This document shows, piece by piece, positions 18,692-26,763 of a stretch of 64,000 nt of DNA. Location of the stretch: NCBI RefSeq assembly GCF_023264855.1, contig NZ_JAHFUW010000010.1:33790-97789 (forward strand). The letters are read 5' to 3'. This DNA comes from Herbiconiux sp. GTDB taxonomy: Bacteria > Actinomycetota > Actinomycetes > Actinomycetales > Microbacteriaceae. A program made the translations under genes and the position numbers. The stretch's first letter is position 1. Every line of letters begins with the position of its first letter. The notes under the pieces are model-generated. The model was not told the origin of the DNA, ran no database searches, and saw only the letters and a list, made by a program, of their open reading frames with translations.

Positions 18692-20409
18692 CCCGGGAGA
18701 CGGACCACGATTCCGGCGGCAGGAGTGCCGTGTCAGCGTACGAAGAGTGGTACCAGCGGGTTCTTGCCAGCCACAGCGAATCTGCGGATCTTCGTGTCGC
18801 CTCACAGAGAGTGTTGTCCATCGCGGGGGAGATCGACGGCTCACCACTCGTTGGCGACGAAAAGGCTGCGCTGAGATACGTTTGCTCGTCACTCGTCATC
18901 AACGCGGGGGCCGACCTTGCCGATGTCGGGCTCCTCACCGAAGGCCAAGAGCTTGCGTCACGCGCGCGCAGCGACACTACTCCCGAGCAGCCGCTGCACT
19001 TTCAGTGCATGTACAACGTCGCTAACGCAATCGTCACAGCATCTGACCTCGGCTTGCCCACGCAGGCAACCTCCGAAGAACGAGCGAGCGACCTTGCGGA
19101 AAATCGTCGCGCCAACCGAGTAGAGCTTCGCCGTGCGAGGCAAATGTTTCTCACCGTCGGATCTTCGCCGTACGCAGATCCACACACGCGGTCGGCTGCA
19201 TACTGCAATCTTGCGAACTGTCTCGACCACTCCGGGCGATGGGCTGAAGCCTACGACTTCTACCTACATGCGCTCGAAGCCGATCCATCGAACGGCAACG
19301 CCGCAGGAAATCTTGCCCAGCTCCTCATGAACAGAGTCCAATCAGGAGTCGGACAGACCGGTCACATCGCAGCAGTCTTCGACAAGTACGTGAAGATGGC
19401 CCAGTCCCTGCGCGACGGCACCATCAGCTTCGCCGGCGCGGACACGGCCAACCGATGGGATGGACTCGAGCCCACCGAAAGCCCAGGACACCTTTCGCAC
19501 GGCTTGGATGGCGTCGAGGACGAGTACCTCAAATGGATCGCCGCGTACAGACTCGCCCTGTCACCGGCCGTTGAAGGACTCGGCACCGAGGACCCACACT
19601 GGGACAGCGCCTCGATCGAAGTTTTATACGGCGGTTCTCCAGAGGAAATGTCTCCGCCGATTCTCGCCGAGATGAATGTCTTGAAATCTGACTTCCTCGT
19701 CTCGCGTCAGTTGGCGTACGAGGGGTATGTGCAAGTCGCCGAAGGCCCGGAGCAGAAGGATGACGACTCCGGATACTACGTTGAGACGCTCGACTATTCG
19801 CTCTACGGCCTTCAATATTCGAAGCTCCTTCTCGCTCAACGATCCGCCCTCGACGTTCTGGATAAAACAGCCGTCGTCGCCAACGATCACTTCGAGGTGG
19901 GAGACGAGGCGCGTCGAGTTTCCTTCCGGAAGTTCTGGGCAACCAAGGACGGCACTGTGCGGCCTGAGCTGGTGAAGGCCCCACGACACGCATTGCCCCC
20001 GTACGCGCTTTCCGAACTTGCATACGACATGGAAGATGCAGGCATGTATGCCCCCTCGCAGGCTCTTCGCAACGCCGGCACCCATCGAATCGTCCATGCG
20101 GCATTCCTAGACCCGACGGGTGTGACGGTTGACGCCCGCAGCCGGGTTGATCTCTTCGAACTCGTTGACTCAACGATGCTCGCACTCCAAGTAACTCGGT
20201 CCGCTTACCTCTACCTCATCGACCTTGTCGCGAGCTGGAACCACCCCGCCGATCATCCTGGTACGTACATGCCCTTCCCCTCCTTCGAGTACATGCAGTT
20301 CCCCGAAGACCCCGAACAAGATCCGCAGGCCGACGCGCACGAATCCAGGGAATCAGCTGGGGCACAACCAGGCCCGGACACTGACAGAGATGCAGGACCG
20401 GACTCGTAG
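18688..20409 (+). CDS. TPR protein with C-terminal HEPN-like domain (LA2681-type candidate)
   Basis: TPR-like AAYCNLANCLDHSGRWAEAYDFYLHALEADPSNGNAAGNLAQLL; C-terminal LDYSLYGLQYSKLLLAQRSALDVLDKTAVVANDHF...QALRNAGTHRIVH with RNxxxH; TTG start overlaps the subtilase stop by 4 bp. Confidence 0.75.
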   Translation: MTRETDHDSGGRSAVSAYEEWYQRVLASHSESADLRVASQRVLSIAGEIDGSPLVGDEKAALRYVCSSLVINAGADLADVGLLTEGQELASRARSDTTPEQPLHFQCMYNVANAIVTASDLGLPTQATSEERASDLAENRRANRVELRRARQMFLTVGSSPYADPHTRSAAYCNLANCLDHSGRWAEAYDFYLHALEADPSNGNAAGNLAQLLMNRVQSGVGQTGHIAAVFDKYVKMAQSLRDGTISFAGADTANRWDGLEPTESPGHLSHGLDGVEDEYLKWIAAYRLALSPAVEGLGTEDPHWDSASIEVLYGGSPEEMSPPILAEMNVLKSDFLVSRQLAYEGYVQVAEGPEQKDDDSGYYVETLDYSLYGLQYSKLLLAQRSALDVLDKTAVVANDHFEVGDEARRVSFRKFWATKDGTVRPELVKAPRHALPPYALSELAYDMEDAGMYAPSQALRNAGTHRIVHAAFLDPTGVTVDARSRVDLFELVDSTMLALQVTRSAYLYLIDLVASWNHPADHPGTYMPFPSFEYMQFPEDPEQDPQADAHESRESAGAQPGPDTDRDAGPDS

Positions 20410-20756
20410 GTGCACCCGACTCGGCGAGCCAGCGTACGGAGCACGCTAGGACAGGTCGCCCACGTTGATAGATCGCTCGGCACGCAGAATCGCTTCCAGC
20501 ACCACATTCGGATTACACCGGTGCCCGGGCTCAAAGAGATGCTGGCGCAGACCGACCTACGTGCCCGAGCGGATGCCGACACGACGGTCGCGCGTCCACG
20601 CTTCGCCGAGGCGACCTGACCGCGGTGCGATATCCGCGGCACTCGTCTATGCCTGCTTCCCCCTGCTGGAGCCCGCCCCGTACAAGATGCGGTCAAATCA
20701 TGCTCGTACGGCGGGGTCAGATCGGATTGGCTCGATGTGCGGAGCATCATGGGAAT

Positions 20757-21767
20757 GTGAGTCCTCGCCACCACCTCGTTCCGCAGTTCTACCTGCGAAA
20801 CTTCGCCGATAGCAACCAGCAACTGGCACTGGTCGATCGCGACCGACCAGACCGCGTCGTACGAAGCGCTGTTCGGAAAGCCTGCGCCGAAGTCGGCTTC
20901 TACCGGATTGAGACCGAGGTCCTTGCTCGCGACGAAGATCGTGCCGGCCACGACCCAGAGTCGATCGAGCACCACCTGAGCCAGTTCGAACAGGCCGCGG
21001 CTCCCGCCGTGTACAAGCTGCTCCGTACAGGCTGGGCCGACTTCACCACGGAGGACTGGTACCACCTGATCAATCACATCGCTCTCCAGACCATCCGCGG
21101 ACATCGGTGGCGTGAGGACTTCAACGCGATGGCCACCCACCACATGCGGCTACAACTCGGAGAAACAGTCACAGACGACAGCGTCCGGACCTGGCTTCAC
21201 GCGAACGGCCGCCCCGCCTCCGCGGATGACGTGGGCATCTTCAAGGCTGAGATGCTCGGCCCGTCCGGGCCCAAGTTGGTGGCACCCGACGCTGTGATGA
21301 TCCAAGAGGGCATCAAGCTCGCTTTGGGCGAACTCGGAGAACGTCTGGCCCACCAGATGACTTGGTCACTGATCCTGAGCGACACCGAGCCCGTCCTCAC
21401 CTCAGATGAACCAGTGTGCTGGTGGTCACCAGGTGATGCGCCAGTTGGCTATCTGACGGCAAGCATCGTGTGGCTTCCTTTGAGTCCGCGCGTGATACTC
21501 CAGTTGCGTGACCGCGAGGCTGAGCATGAGGAGTTGGGCCTTCCTCCGTGTTCCACTCCCGCTGGCCGCGATGAACTCGTCCGCCTAGTCAATAGTCAGA
21601 TCGCGAACCAAGCACACCGATGGGTCGTCCATCACCCAGACGACCGTCCGCTCGACGGCCTCCAGATAGCGCTGCGAACAACGTGGGGCGACCAGTTCAT
21701 CAGCGCTAAGAAGGACGGAAGCACGAGTCATGAGCTTTGGGTCCACCGACGGTTACCCGCGCAATAA
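20757..21767 (+). CDS. DUF4238-like protein
   Basis: N-terminus VSPRHHLVPQFYLRNFADSNQQLALVDRD matches the HxxVPQFYLRNF hallmark; conserved W(x)LxLSDTEPVLTSDEPV-type block (MTWSLILSDTEPVLTSDEPVCWW). Confidence 0.8.
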   Translation: MSPRHHLVPQFYLRNFADSNQQLALVDRDRPDRVVRSAVRKACAEVGFYRIETEVLARDEDRAGHDPESIEHHLSQFEQAAAPAVYKLLRTGWADFTTEDWYHLINHIALQTIRGHRWREDFNAMATHHMRLQLGETVTDDSVRTWLHANGRPASADDVGIFKAEMLGPSGPKLVAPDAVMIQEGIKLALGELGERLAHQMTWSLILSDTEPVLTSDEPVCWWSPGDAPVGYLTASIVWLPLSPRVILQLRDREAEHEELGLPPCSTPAGRDELVRLVNSQIANQAHRWVVHHPDDRPLDGLQIALRTTWGDQFISAKKDGSTSHELWVHRRLPAQ

Positions 21768-21770
21768 ATG

Positions 21771-21807
21771 ATCATGTCGACATGATTGTGTCGGCCGCCG
21801 CGACAAT
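21771..21807. promoter_or_regulatory. Perfect 16-bp palindrome plus adjacent imperfect hairpin
   Basis: ATCATGTCGACATGAT (21771-21786), then attgtgtcggccgccgcgacaat hairpin (21785-21807), 3 nt after a stop codon. Confidence 0.6.
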
Positions 21808-21971
21808 ACGGGAGGCGCATTGTCTGATCGAGATACGCTGGCTGACCAGGAACTGATGACCGCCCCGAAATCACGTTCATGTGCAGAGATCCCAGACACG
21901 GCGTCCGAGACTGCGTCTCGACGCGCGCGGTACAACCACGCAAAGACGCACCTCTCCGCCAAGATGGGCAG

Positions 21972-23834
21972 ATGGACGATGATCCTCCTGCAGCCTTGAA
22001 TCCCGACGCGCTCGCCGATCGCGCATGGGACGAGGCGCTCGCCGCGGCGGTGGCGGCGGGTGGTGACTACCACGACTACTGGACGGCTATCGGCAGTGCT
22101 GCCAAGGCGGCTCGCGAATCGGCCCCCGAGCTAGAGCGGACCTTTGCACTGTTCGCGAGTATTGCATCGCTTATGCTGCAACCCGACAAGCCGGCCGAGC
22201 CATACACCCCAGCAATCGTGATGAGCACGGGCAGGACCATGGCCGAAGAGGACTTGGGGCAGGAGGAGTTGGTGTTCCTCGGGTCGGTGGTCAGCACGCT
22301 CGAACCTCCGAAGTTACGTGCAAGGGTGGGGGACATTCTGTGGCGAAGGAGCGAGCGTGAGAGTCGATATAGGTTTGGGGTGATCGCGCTTGACGCTTTC
22401 CTGCTGGTCGACCTGACCCCTGACTCTTGGGCCGGTGATGGCGAAGACTGTTGGGCGCGGGCGATCGAAATTGCCTATCGCAGTAACGCGAAAGAGAAGC
22501 TAAGCCAGATCTGTCAGCACCTCCTGACTCTCTTCGACGAGGCCACAGTCAACGACGGCTACTACTTCATGGCGCTTGCCACCCTCCTGTTCCGGTCGCG
22601 GGTTCCGGAGGCAGACACCCACAAGGTTGCCGATCGCTTGCACGCCCTAAGCAGCGAGCTGGAGGAAAGCGGCGACCTCTGGCGCGCGAGAGATTTCCTA
22701 CTTGAAGCGGAGCGCTGGTATCGCAAGCTCGGGGCGCGCGACACAATCCTCGACATCCACGTTCGCGAAGCGGACCTATGGCAGCGCGAAGCCGCCATGG
22801 CGTCGTCGGGGGAGGCAGCAAGGCCCGCGTTTGTAGTGGCAACCTATCTGGAGAGCGCGCTCAAGGCATTGCTGAAGGTTCCGCGGGCGCAGCGGGGACC
22901 ACGCGGACTCGACCCCAGGATCGAAGTGATTAGGTGGGAGATCCGAGACGCACACGCCGCCGCGGTGCAGCAGATGGTTGCCTTCGACTCACCGGTCATC
23001 GACCTGACCAAGGCAGCACAGCAGGCTCGCGCCCGGGTCAAAGAACTCGACGTGATCACCGCCTTGAAGAACTTCGTGACTCTCGCACCGTATGCCTCAG
23101 ACGCGGAGAGCAGGCAACAGGCGACCGCAGCGGTGAACGAGCCACGCATATTGAACCTGGTAAGCCGTGTCGTCTACACCCCGGACGCCCGAGTCGCGGC
23201 ACGAAGCACGCCAACGCTCGGCGAGGAGAACCAAAACGAGCGGATCTGGCATGTCATGGTCTCAGAGTTCAGCGAACGCGCGACCCGGATAGCGCACGGG
23301 GTGATCTTGCCGGCTTTGTCCCAGCTTCACGTCGATCATGGTCTCTCACTTCGAGACTTTAAAAACATTGCTCAGTCCTCCGCCGTGGTGCCGGCCGACC
23401 GCGAGGGACTGTTTGCGCTTGCGCTGTTCCACGGGTTCAACCGAGATTTCACGTCGGCTCTGTACATCTTGGCGCCGCAGATGGAGAACCTTGTCCGGCA
23501 AGTACTGAAGTCAGCGCGGGTCTCCACCAGCACCTTCGACGCCGACAATCTCGAGACCGAGAACAGCTTGAACGCGCTGCTGGAGCGTCCTGAGGCGGCC
23601 GAAATCTTTGGCCCGGACCTCGTATTTGAGTTGCGGGCGCTCTACTGCGAGCAGGTCGGACCGAATCTGCGCAATCAGGTAGCCCACGGTCTGCTCGACG
23701 ACGATGAGTCGGCCTCCTCTCACGCGGTGTATGCCTGGTGGCAAGCGCTGCGGCTGGTCTACATGCCCTACTGGAATCAGTACCGGGCAGAAGCGGTACC
23801 CACAGACGAAGACCGAGATGACCCAGATCAATAG
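21972..23834 (+). CDS. DUF4209-like protein with HEPN-type RNxxxHG motif
   Basis: C-terminus LYILAPQMENLVRQVLKS...FGPDLVFELRALYCEQVGPNLRNQVAHGLLDDDE; RNQVAHG at 23670-23690 matches DUF4209's described RNxxxHG. Confidence 0.8.
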   Translation: MDDDPPAALNPDALADRAWDEALAAAVAAGGDYHDYWTAIGSAAKAARESAPELERTFALFASIASLMLQPDKPAEPYTPAIVMSTGRTMAEEDLGQEELVFLGSVVSTLEPPKLRARVGDILWRRSERESRYRFGVIALDAFLLVDLTPDSWAGDGEDCWARAIEIAYRSNAKEKLSQICQHLLTLFDEATVNDGYYFMALATLLFRSRVPEADTHKVADRLHALSSELEESGDLWRARDFLLEAERWYRKLGARDTILDIHVREADLWQREAAMASSGEAARPAFVVATYLESALKALLKVPRAQRGPRGLDPRIEVIRWEIRDAHAAAVQQMVAFDSPVIDLTKAAQQARARVKELDVITALKNFVTLAPYASDAESRQQATAAVNEPRILNLVSRVVYTPDARVAARSTPTLGEENQNERIWHVMVSEFSERATRIAHGVILPALSQLHVDHGLSLRDFKNIAQSSAVVPADREGLFALALFHGFNRDFTSALYILAPQMENLVRQVLKSARVSTSTFDADNLETENSLNALLERPEAAEIFGPDLVFELRALYCEQVGPNLRNQVAHGLLDDDESASSHAVYAWWQALRLVYMPYWNQYRAEAVPTDEDRDDPDQ

Positions 23835-23845
23835 GGCAAGCAGCG

Positions 23846-24619
23846 ATGTTCAGGACGGAGCACGTCAGAATGGCTGAGCAACACGCACCCGACCCGGAGC
23901 AGGAGTTCGGTGTCAACGTCCTTGAGAACTTTTTTGTGACGTGGGTCGAGCCGGAGCTCGCCCGACGTCGACTGCCCGCCGATCGGAGCTTCGTGTGGGC
24001 AGCCGTCGTGGAGCTCCTTCCTGGTGGTGGCTCCAAGACGACGCTCAATAGTGAAGCCAAGATCGCCGCAAAGGCGGCCCCCTCCGCAGGGATCGCGCCG
24101 GGCACGCCGCTGACCGAGCAGAACATCGAAAGCCTCGAAAGTTTCCAACCGGCCGGAGTCGGGGCCGACAGCGGTTGGATCGTCTACGTCGTGTTCGCAG
24201 GGGCTCCGTACCTTGCGTTTGACTTCCGCTACAACAAGAGCCGCGTCGGCGAGCTACTCGATCTCGCCGACGACTACATCACGACGGCCCGGGCGTCCCA
24301 CGCGACGGCCGTTCGTCCCGCTATCGATAACCTGTACTCCGCGGCCGAGCTCACCGTCCAAGCGCAGATGCTCGGCGAGTCCCAGAAGACCACCTTCCAC
24401 CGAGTCCGCGCGGAGTGGCTGAAGAACGCGGCCGACATGGCGAACGTTCCGCCCACGCACAACGACGTACTCGACCGCCTGCATGGCCAGCGGGCAGCAG
24501 CCCGCTACGCAGATGGCCCACTGCACATGACGGTCACCGACGTCGCCGAAGCGCTTGAGGCAGTGACCCAGATGATCGACTTCGCGCGCCAGCGCACCGG
24601 CGTTCCTCGCCAGGATTAA
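23846..24619 (+). CDS. Hypothetical protein with C-terminal HEPN-like helical region
   Basis: IDNLYSAAELTVQAQML...FHRVRAEWLKN...THNDVLDRLHGQRAAARYADGPLHMTVTDVAEALEAVTQMIDFAR resembles HEPN helices but lacks a clear RNxxxH; starts 12 nt after the previous stop. Confidence 0.55.
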   Translation: MFRTEHVRMAEQHAPDPEQEFGVNVLENFFVTWVEPELARRRLPADRSFVWAAVVELLPGGGSKTTLNSEAKIAAKAAPSAGIAPGTPLTEQNIESLESFQPAGVGADSGWIVYVVFAGAPYLAFDFRYNKSRVGELLDLADDYITTARASHATAVRPAIDNLYSAAELTVQAQMLGESQKTTFHRVRAEWLKNAADMANVPPTHNDVLDRLHGQRAAARYADGPLHMTVTDVAEALEAVTQMIDFARQRTGVPRQD

Positions 24620-25014
24620 GGATGCCGTCGGCTCCGCATACGGCAGCGCGGACGGGAAGCGGCGCGAGATGACGAGTCGCCGCGGCGTGTCGTCAAGGCC
24701 AAGCTTGACTGGGAGCGCGGACGGCTTTGCTTGCCCCTCGCTAGCGGCATGACACCGCCTAGTCATGTAAAAGATGAGCAGAATACCGAGTTGTGGTTCG
24801 GATTGGTTACTGGTCTGAACTGAAACCCGACTACGGCATCGCGAGGGGTTACCGGACTGCCGCACGAGTTGAGTTCATCCTCGCGCTCGTATGCTGGAAC
24901 CGCGGCTCGGGCGCGGGGCTCTGCCATTTCGCGCCCGACTCGACCTGGGTGATCCTCCGCGACTCTGCCAACAAAGTGGAACGTCAGTCTGTGTAGGAAG
25001 ATGAGGAGGCTTCG

Positions 25015-25695
25015 GTGGCTCGAGAAATCGGTGCGCACATGATGCTGGCCGAGTGGCTGTTCGTGGAGACGGTCGCCGATCTGCGCAACCGCAGCCGTGA
25101 CCCAGCGTCTCGGCGCCGGTACGAGCTGCTTGGCATTGCACCGTTGCTTCGGAAGCTTCTCACCGATCGCGGTGACCCCTTGCTCGTAACCGTCAGGCGG
25201 GCACGACACGAAATCACGCCGGGATTCCGGATTCGACCGTGGCAGGTTCCTGGTAGCGCAGACGAGTCGCTCAACTATCTGATTCGCTTGAGCGGTCCTG
25301 AGCTTGTTGGCGACGCGGCGACTGACGCGCTGATGGCGGATCAATTCCTTGCGGCGAGAGTTGGGATGATTGAGGGTCAGGACCTGTCCGTCAAGCAGGT
25401 CATCCGCTACTACGCCCATGTCGAGGGTGGCGTCCACTTCGGTGACCCGGACGAAGACGGTCAAGAAGCGATGAGCAGTATGGCTCCCGTGCTGCTGGGG
25501 CACACTACGGGGCAGATCGAGATTCTTGGATACCTCGGGCAGGTCGTCGTCGACGCTCTGACGCCGCTGTGCGATTCGATTCTCACTTCGCCCACGATCG
25601 TCCCGGAGATGCACCGCCTCAACCGCTCGGGCTTCTACGACCATCACTGGACCACGGAGCACCACGCGAAACGCCAACCAAAGACAATTCGATGA
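25015..25695 (+). CDS. Hypothetical protein
   Basis: GAGGAGG-type SD upstream of GTG 25015; 4-bp overlap with next gene. Confidence 0.6.
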   Translation: MAREIGAHMMLAEWLFVETVADLRNRSRDPASRRRYELLGIAPLLRKLLTDRGDPLLVTVRRARHEITPGFRIRPWQVPGSADESLNYLIRLSGPELVGDAATDALMADQFLAARVGMIEGQDLSVKQVIRYYAHVEGGVHFGDPDEDGQEAMSSMAPVLLGHTTGQIEILGYLGQVVVDALTPLCDSILTSPTIVPEMHRLNRSGFYDHHWTTEHHAKRQPKTIR

Positions 25696-26486
25696 CAGGC
25701 CTCGCAGAGAGAGCCGAGCGGATTGCAGCACATTTGGTCGGCTACGAAACCGGTGCCAAGGTCGTTCCTCATGACATCGACGGTCGACAAAGTGCTGTCG
25801 ACTATTTACTTGTCTGGCCGGACGGACGCCGTGGCGCTCTTGAAGTAACGCTCGTCATAGATAGAGCGTCAATCGCATGGCAAGGCATGGCGATGAAAGA
25901 GGGCTGGCGTTGGCCGGCGGCCAGCTCGTGGGAGTTCCGCTCAGCTGGGCCAAATTTTCCCTACAAGTTCGTACGGCGAGCGGTTTTGCGGGCAGTCGCG
26001 CTCTGCGACGCCCACGGTGCAGACCGGCCCGAAGAGCTGCCCCTGGCGGTACTTGAAGACGAGCTAGAACTGGCGCAGTTCCTCGCCGAGGAGCTCGGCA
26101 CGCTCCGACGTGCGAAGCTCGATCCTGGCGTGGTGATTTACCAGTCCATGCACGCAGAGTTCGTCGACAATGCTCCTTCCGATTTCGCTCGGGTCGTCGA
26201 GACCTTGCATGGAGAACCCCACATGGCGTCGCATCTCAAGAAGCTGAGGCGCACGGCAGATGTTTCAGAGCGCCACCTGTTCTTGGTTCCGACGGACGAT
26301 GTGCTGCCGGCCCGATTCTTCACCGATGATTTCCAGCCGCCCATTTCTGCTCCAGCGGGCTTCGGCTCCGTTGATGCGCTTTGGATCTGGTCGAACTACT
26401 GGCACCGGTACCTCGCGTTCCGGAACGATTCGTGGGCTTGGGTCGACTTCCCGCCCCGTGTTCAAGCACCAGCGGGTACTACATAA
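25692..26486 (+). CDS. Hypothetical protein (possible PD-(D/E)xK-like segment)
   Basis: ATGA overlap with upstream gene; AVDYLLVWPDGRRGALEVTLVID resembles D...ExT strand arrangement. Confidence 0.55.
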   Translation: MTGLAERAERIAAHLVGYETGAKVVPHDIDGRQSAVDYLLVWPDGRRGALEVTLVIDRASIAWQGMAMKEGWRWPAASSWEFRSAGPNFPYKFVRRAVLRAVALCDAHGADRPEELPLAVLEDELELAQFLAEELGTLRRAKLDPGVVIYQSMHAEFVDNAPSDFARVVETLHGEPHMASHLKKLRRTADVSERHLFLVPTDDVLPARFFTDDFQPPISAPAGFGSVDALWIWSNYWHRYLAFRNDSWAWVDFPPRVQAPAGTT

Positions 26487-26681
26487 TCGGCGGGATGAAA
26501 CTCGAATTCATCCGCAAGTCGGGGAACTGAGATCACGAATATGGCAGTTCTGTGGCCCGGGAAGTGAAGTGGACCAATCAGGTGACCAACAGTCTGCAAA
26601 TTATGCAAAACGTGACGCGCAGAGCATGCCGTGAAAGGTGAAACCCCAGATCAGGTGGCCCGGGAGTTTTGTTCCTGGCAC

Positions 26682-26724
26682 CTGGGGGTCAAGGGGTCGC
26701 AGGTTCAAATCCTGTCAGCCCGAC
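26682..26724 (+). other. Candidate attachment site: 3' half of tRNA-Pro(GGG)
   Basis: ctGGGGGTCAAGGGGTCGCAGGTTCAAATCCTGTCAGCCCGAC: anticodon loop, T arm and acceptor 3' strand of a tRNA-Pro; upstream sequence does not form the tRNA 5' half. Confidence 0.8.
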
Positions 26725-26730
26725 AGAAGG

Positions 26731-26763
26731 AGCCCTGACGAGAAACTATTTCTCGTCAGGGCT
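26731..26763. terminator. Rho-independent-type hairpin following the tRNA-Pro 3' end
   Basis: 15-bp perfect inverted repeat AGCCCTGACGAGAAA-cta-TTTCTCGTCAGGGCT. Confidence 0.85.

Noticed and set aside
20410-20756. Structured ncRNA or small gene between the TPR-HEPN and DUF4238 genes
   Set aside because: Short ORFs on both strands show no recognisable motif and no convincing hairpin could be traced by eye; needs covariance/RNA-seq evidence.
24748-24767. CATGAC...GTCATG inverted repeat as a terminator/operator
   Set aside because: Only 6-bp arms with an 8-nt loop and no U-tract; could be chance.
24793-24996. 67-aa plus-strand ORF
   Set aside because: Weak evidence only; no clear SD or motif, left unannotated.
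26641-26724. Complete tRNA-Pro gene
   Set aside because: Only the anticodon loop through acceptor 3' strand is present; no D arm or 5' acceptor strand, so treated as an att remnant.
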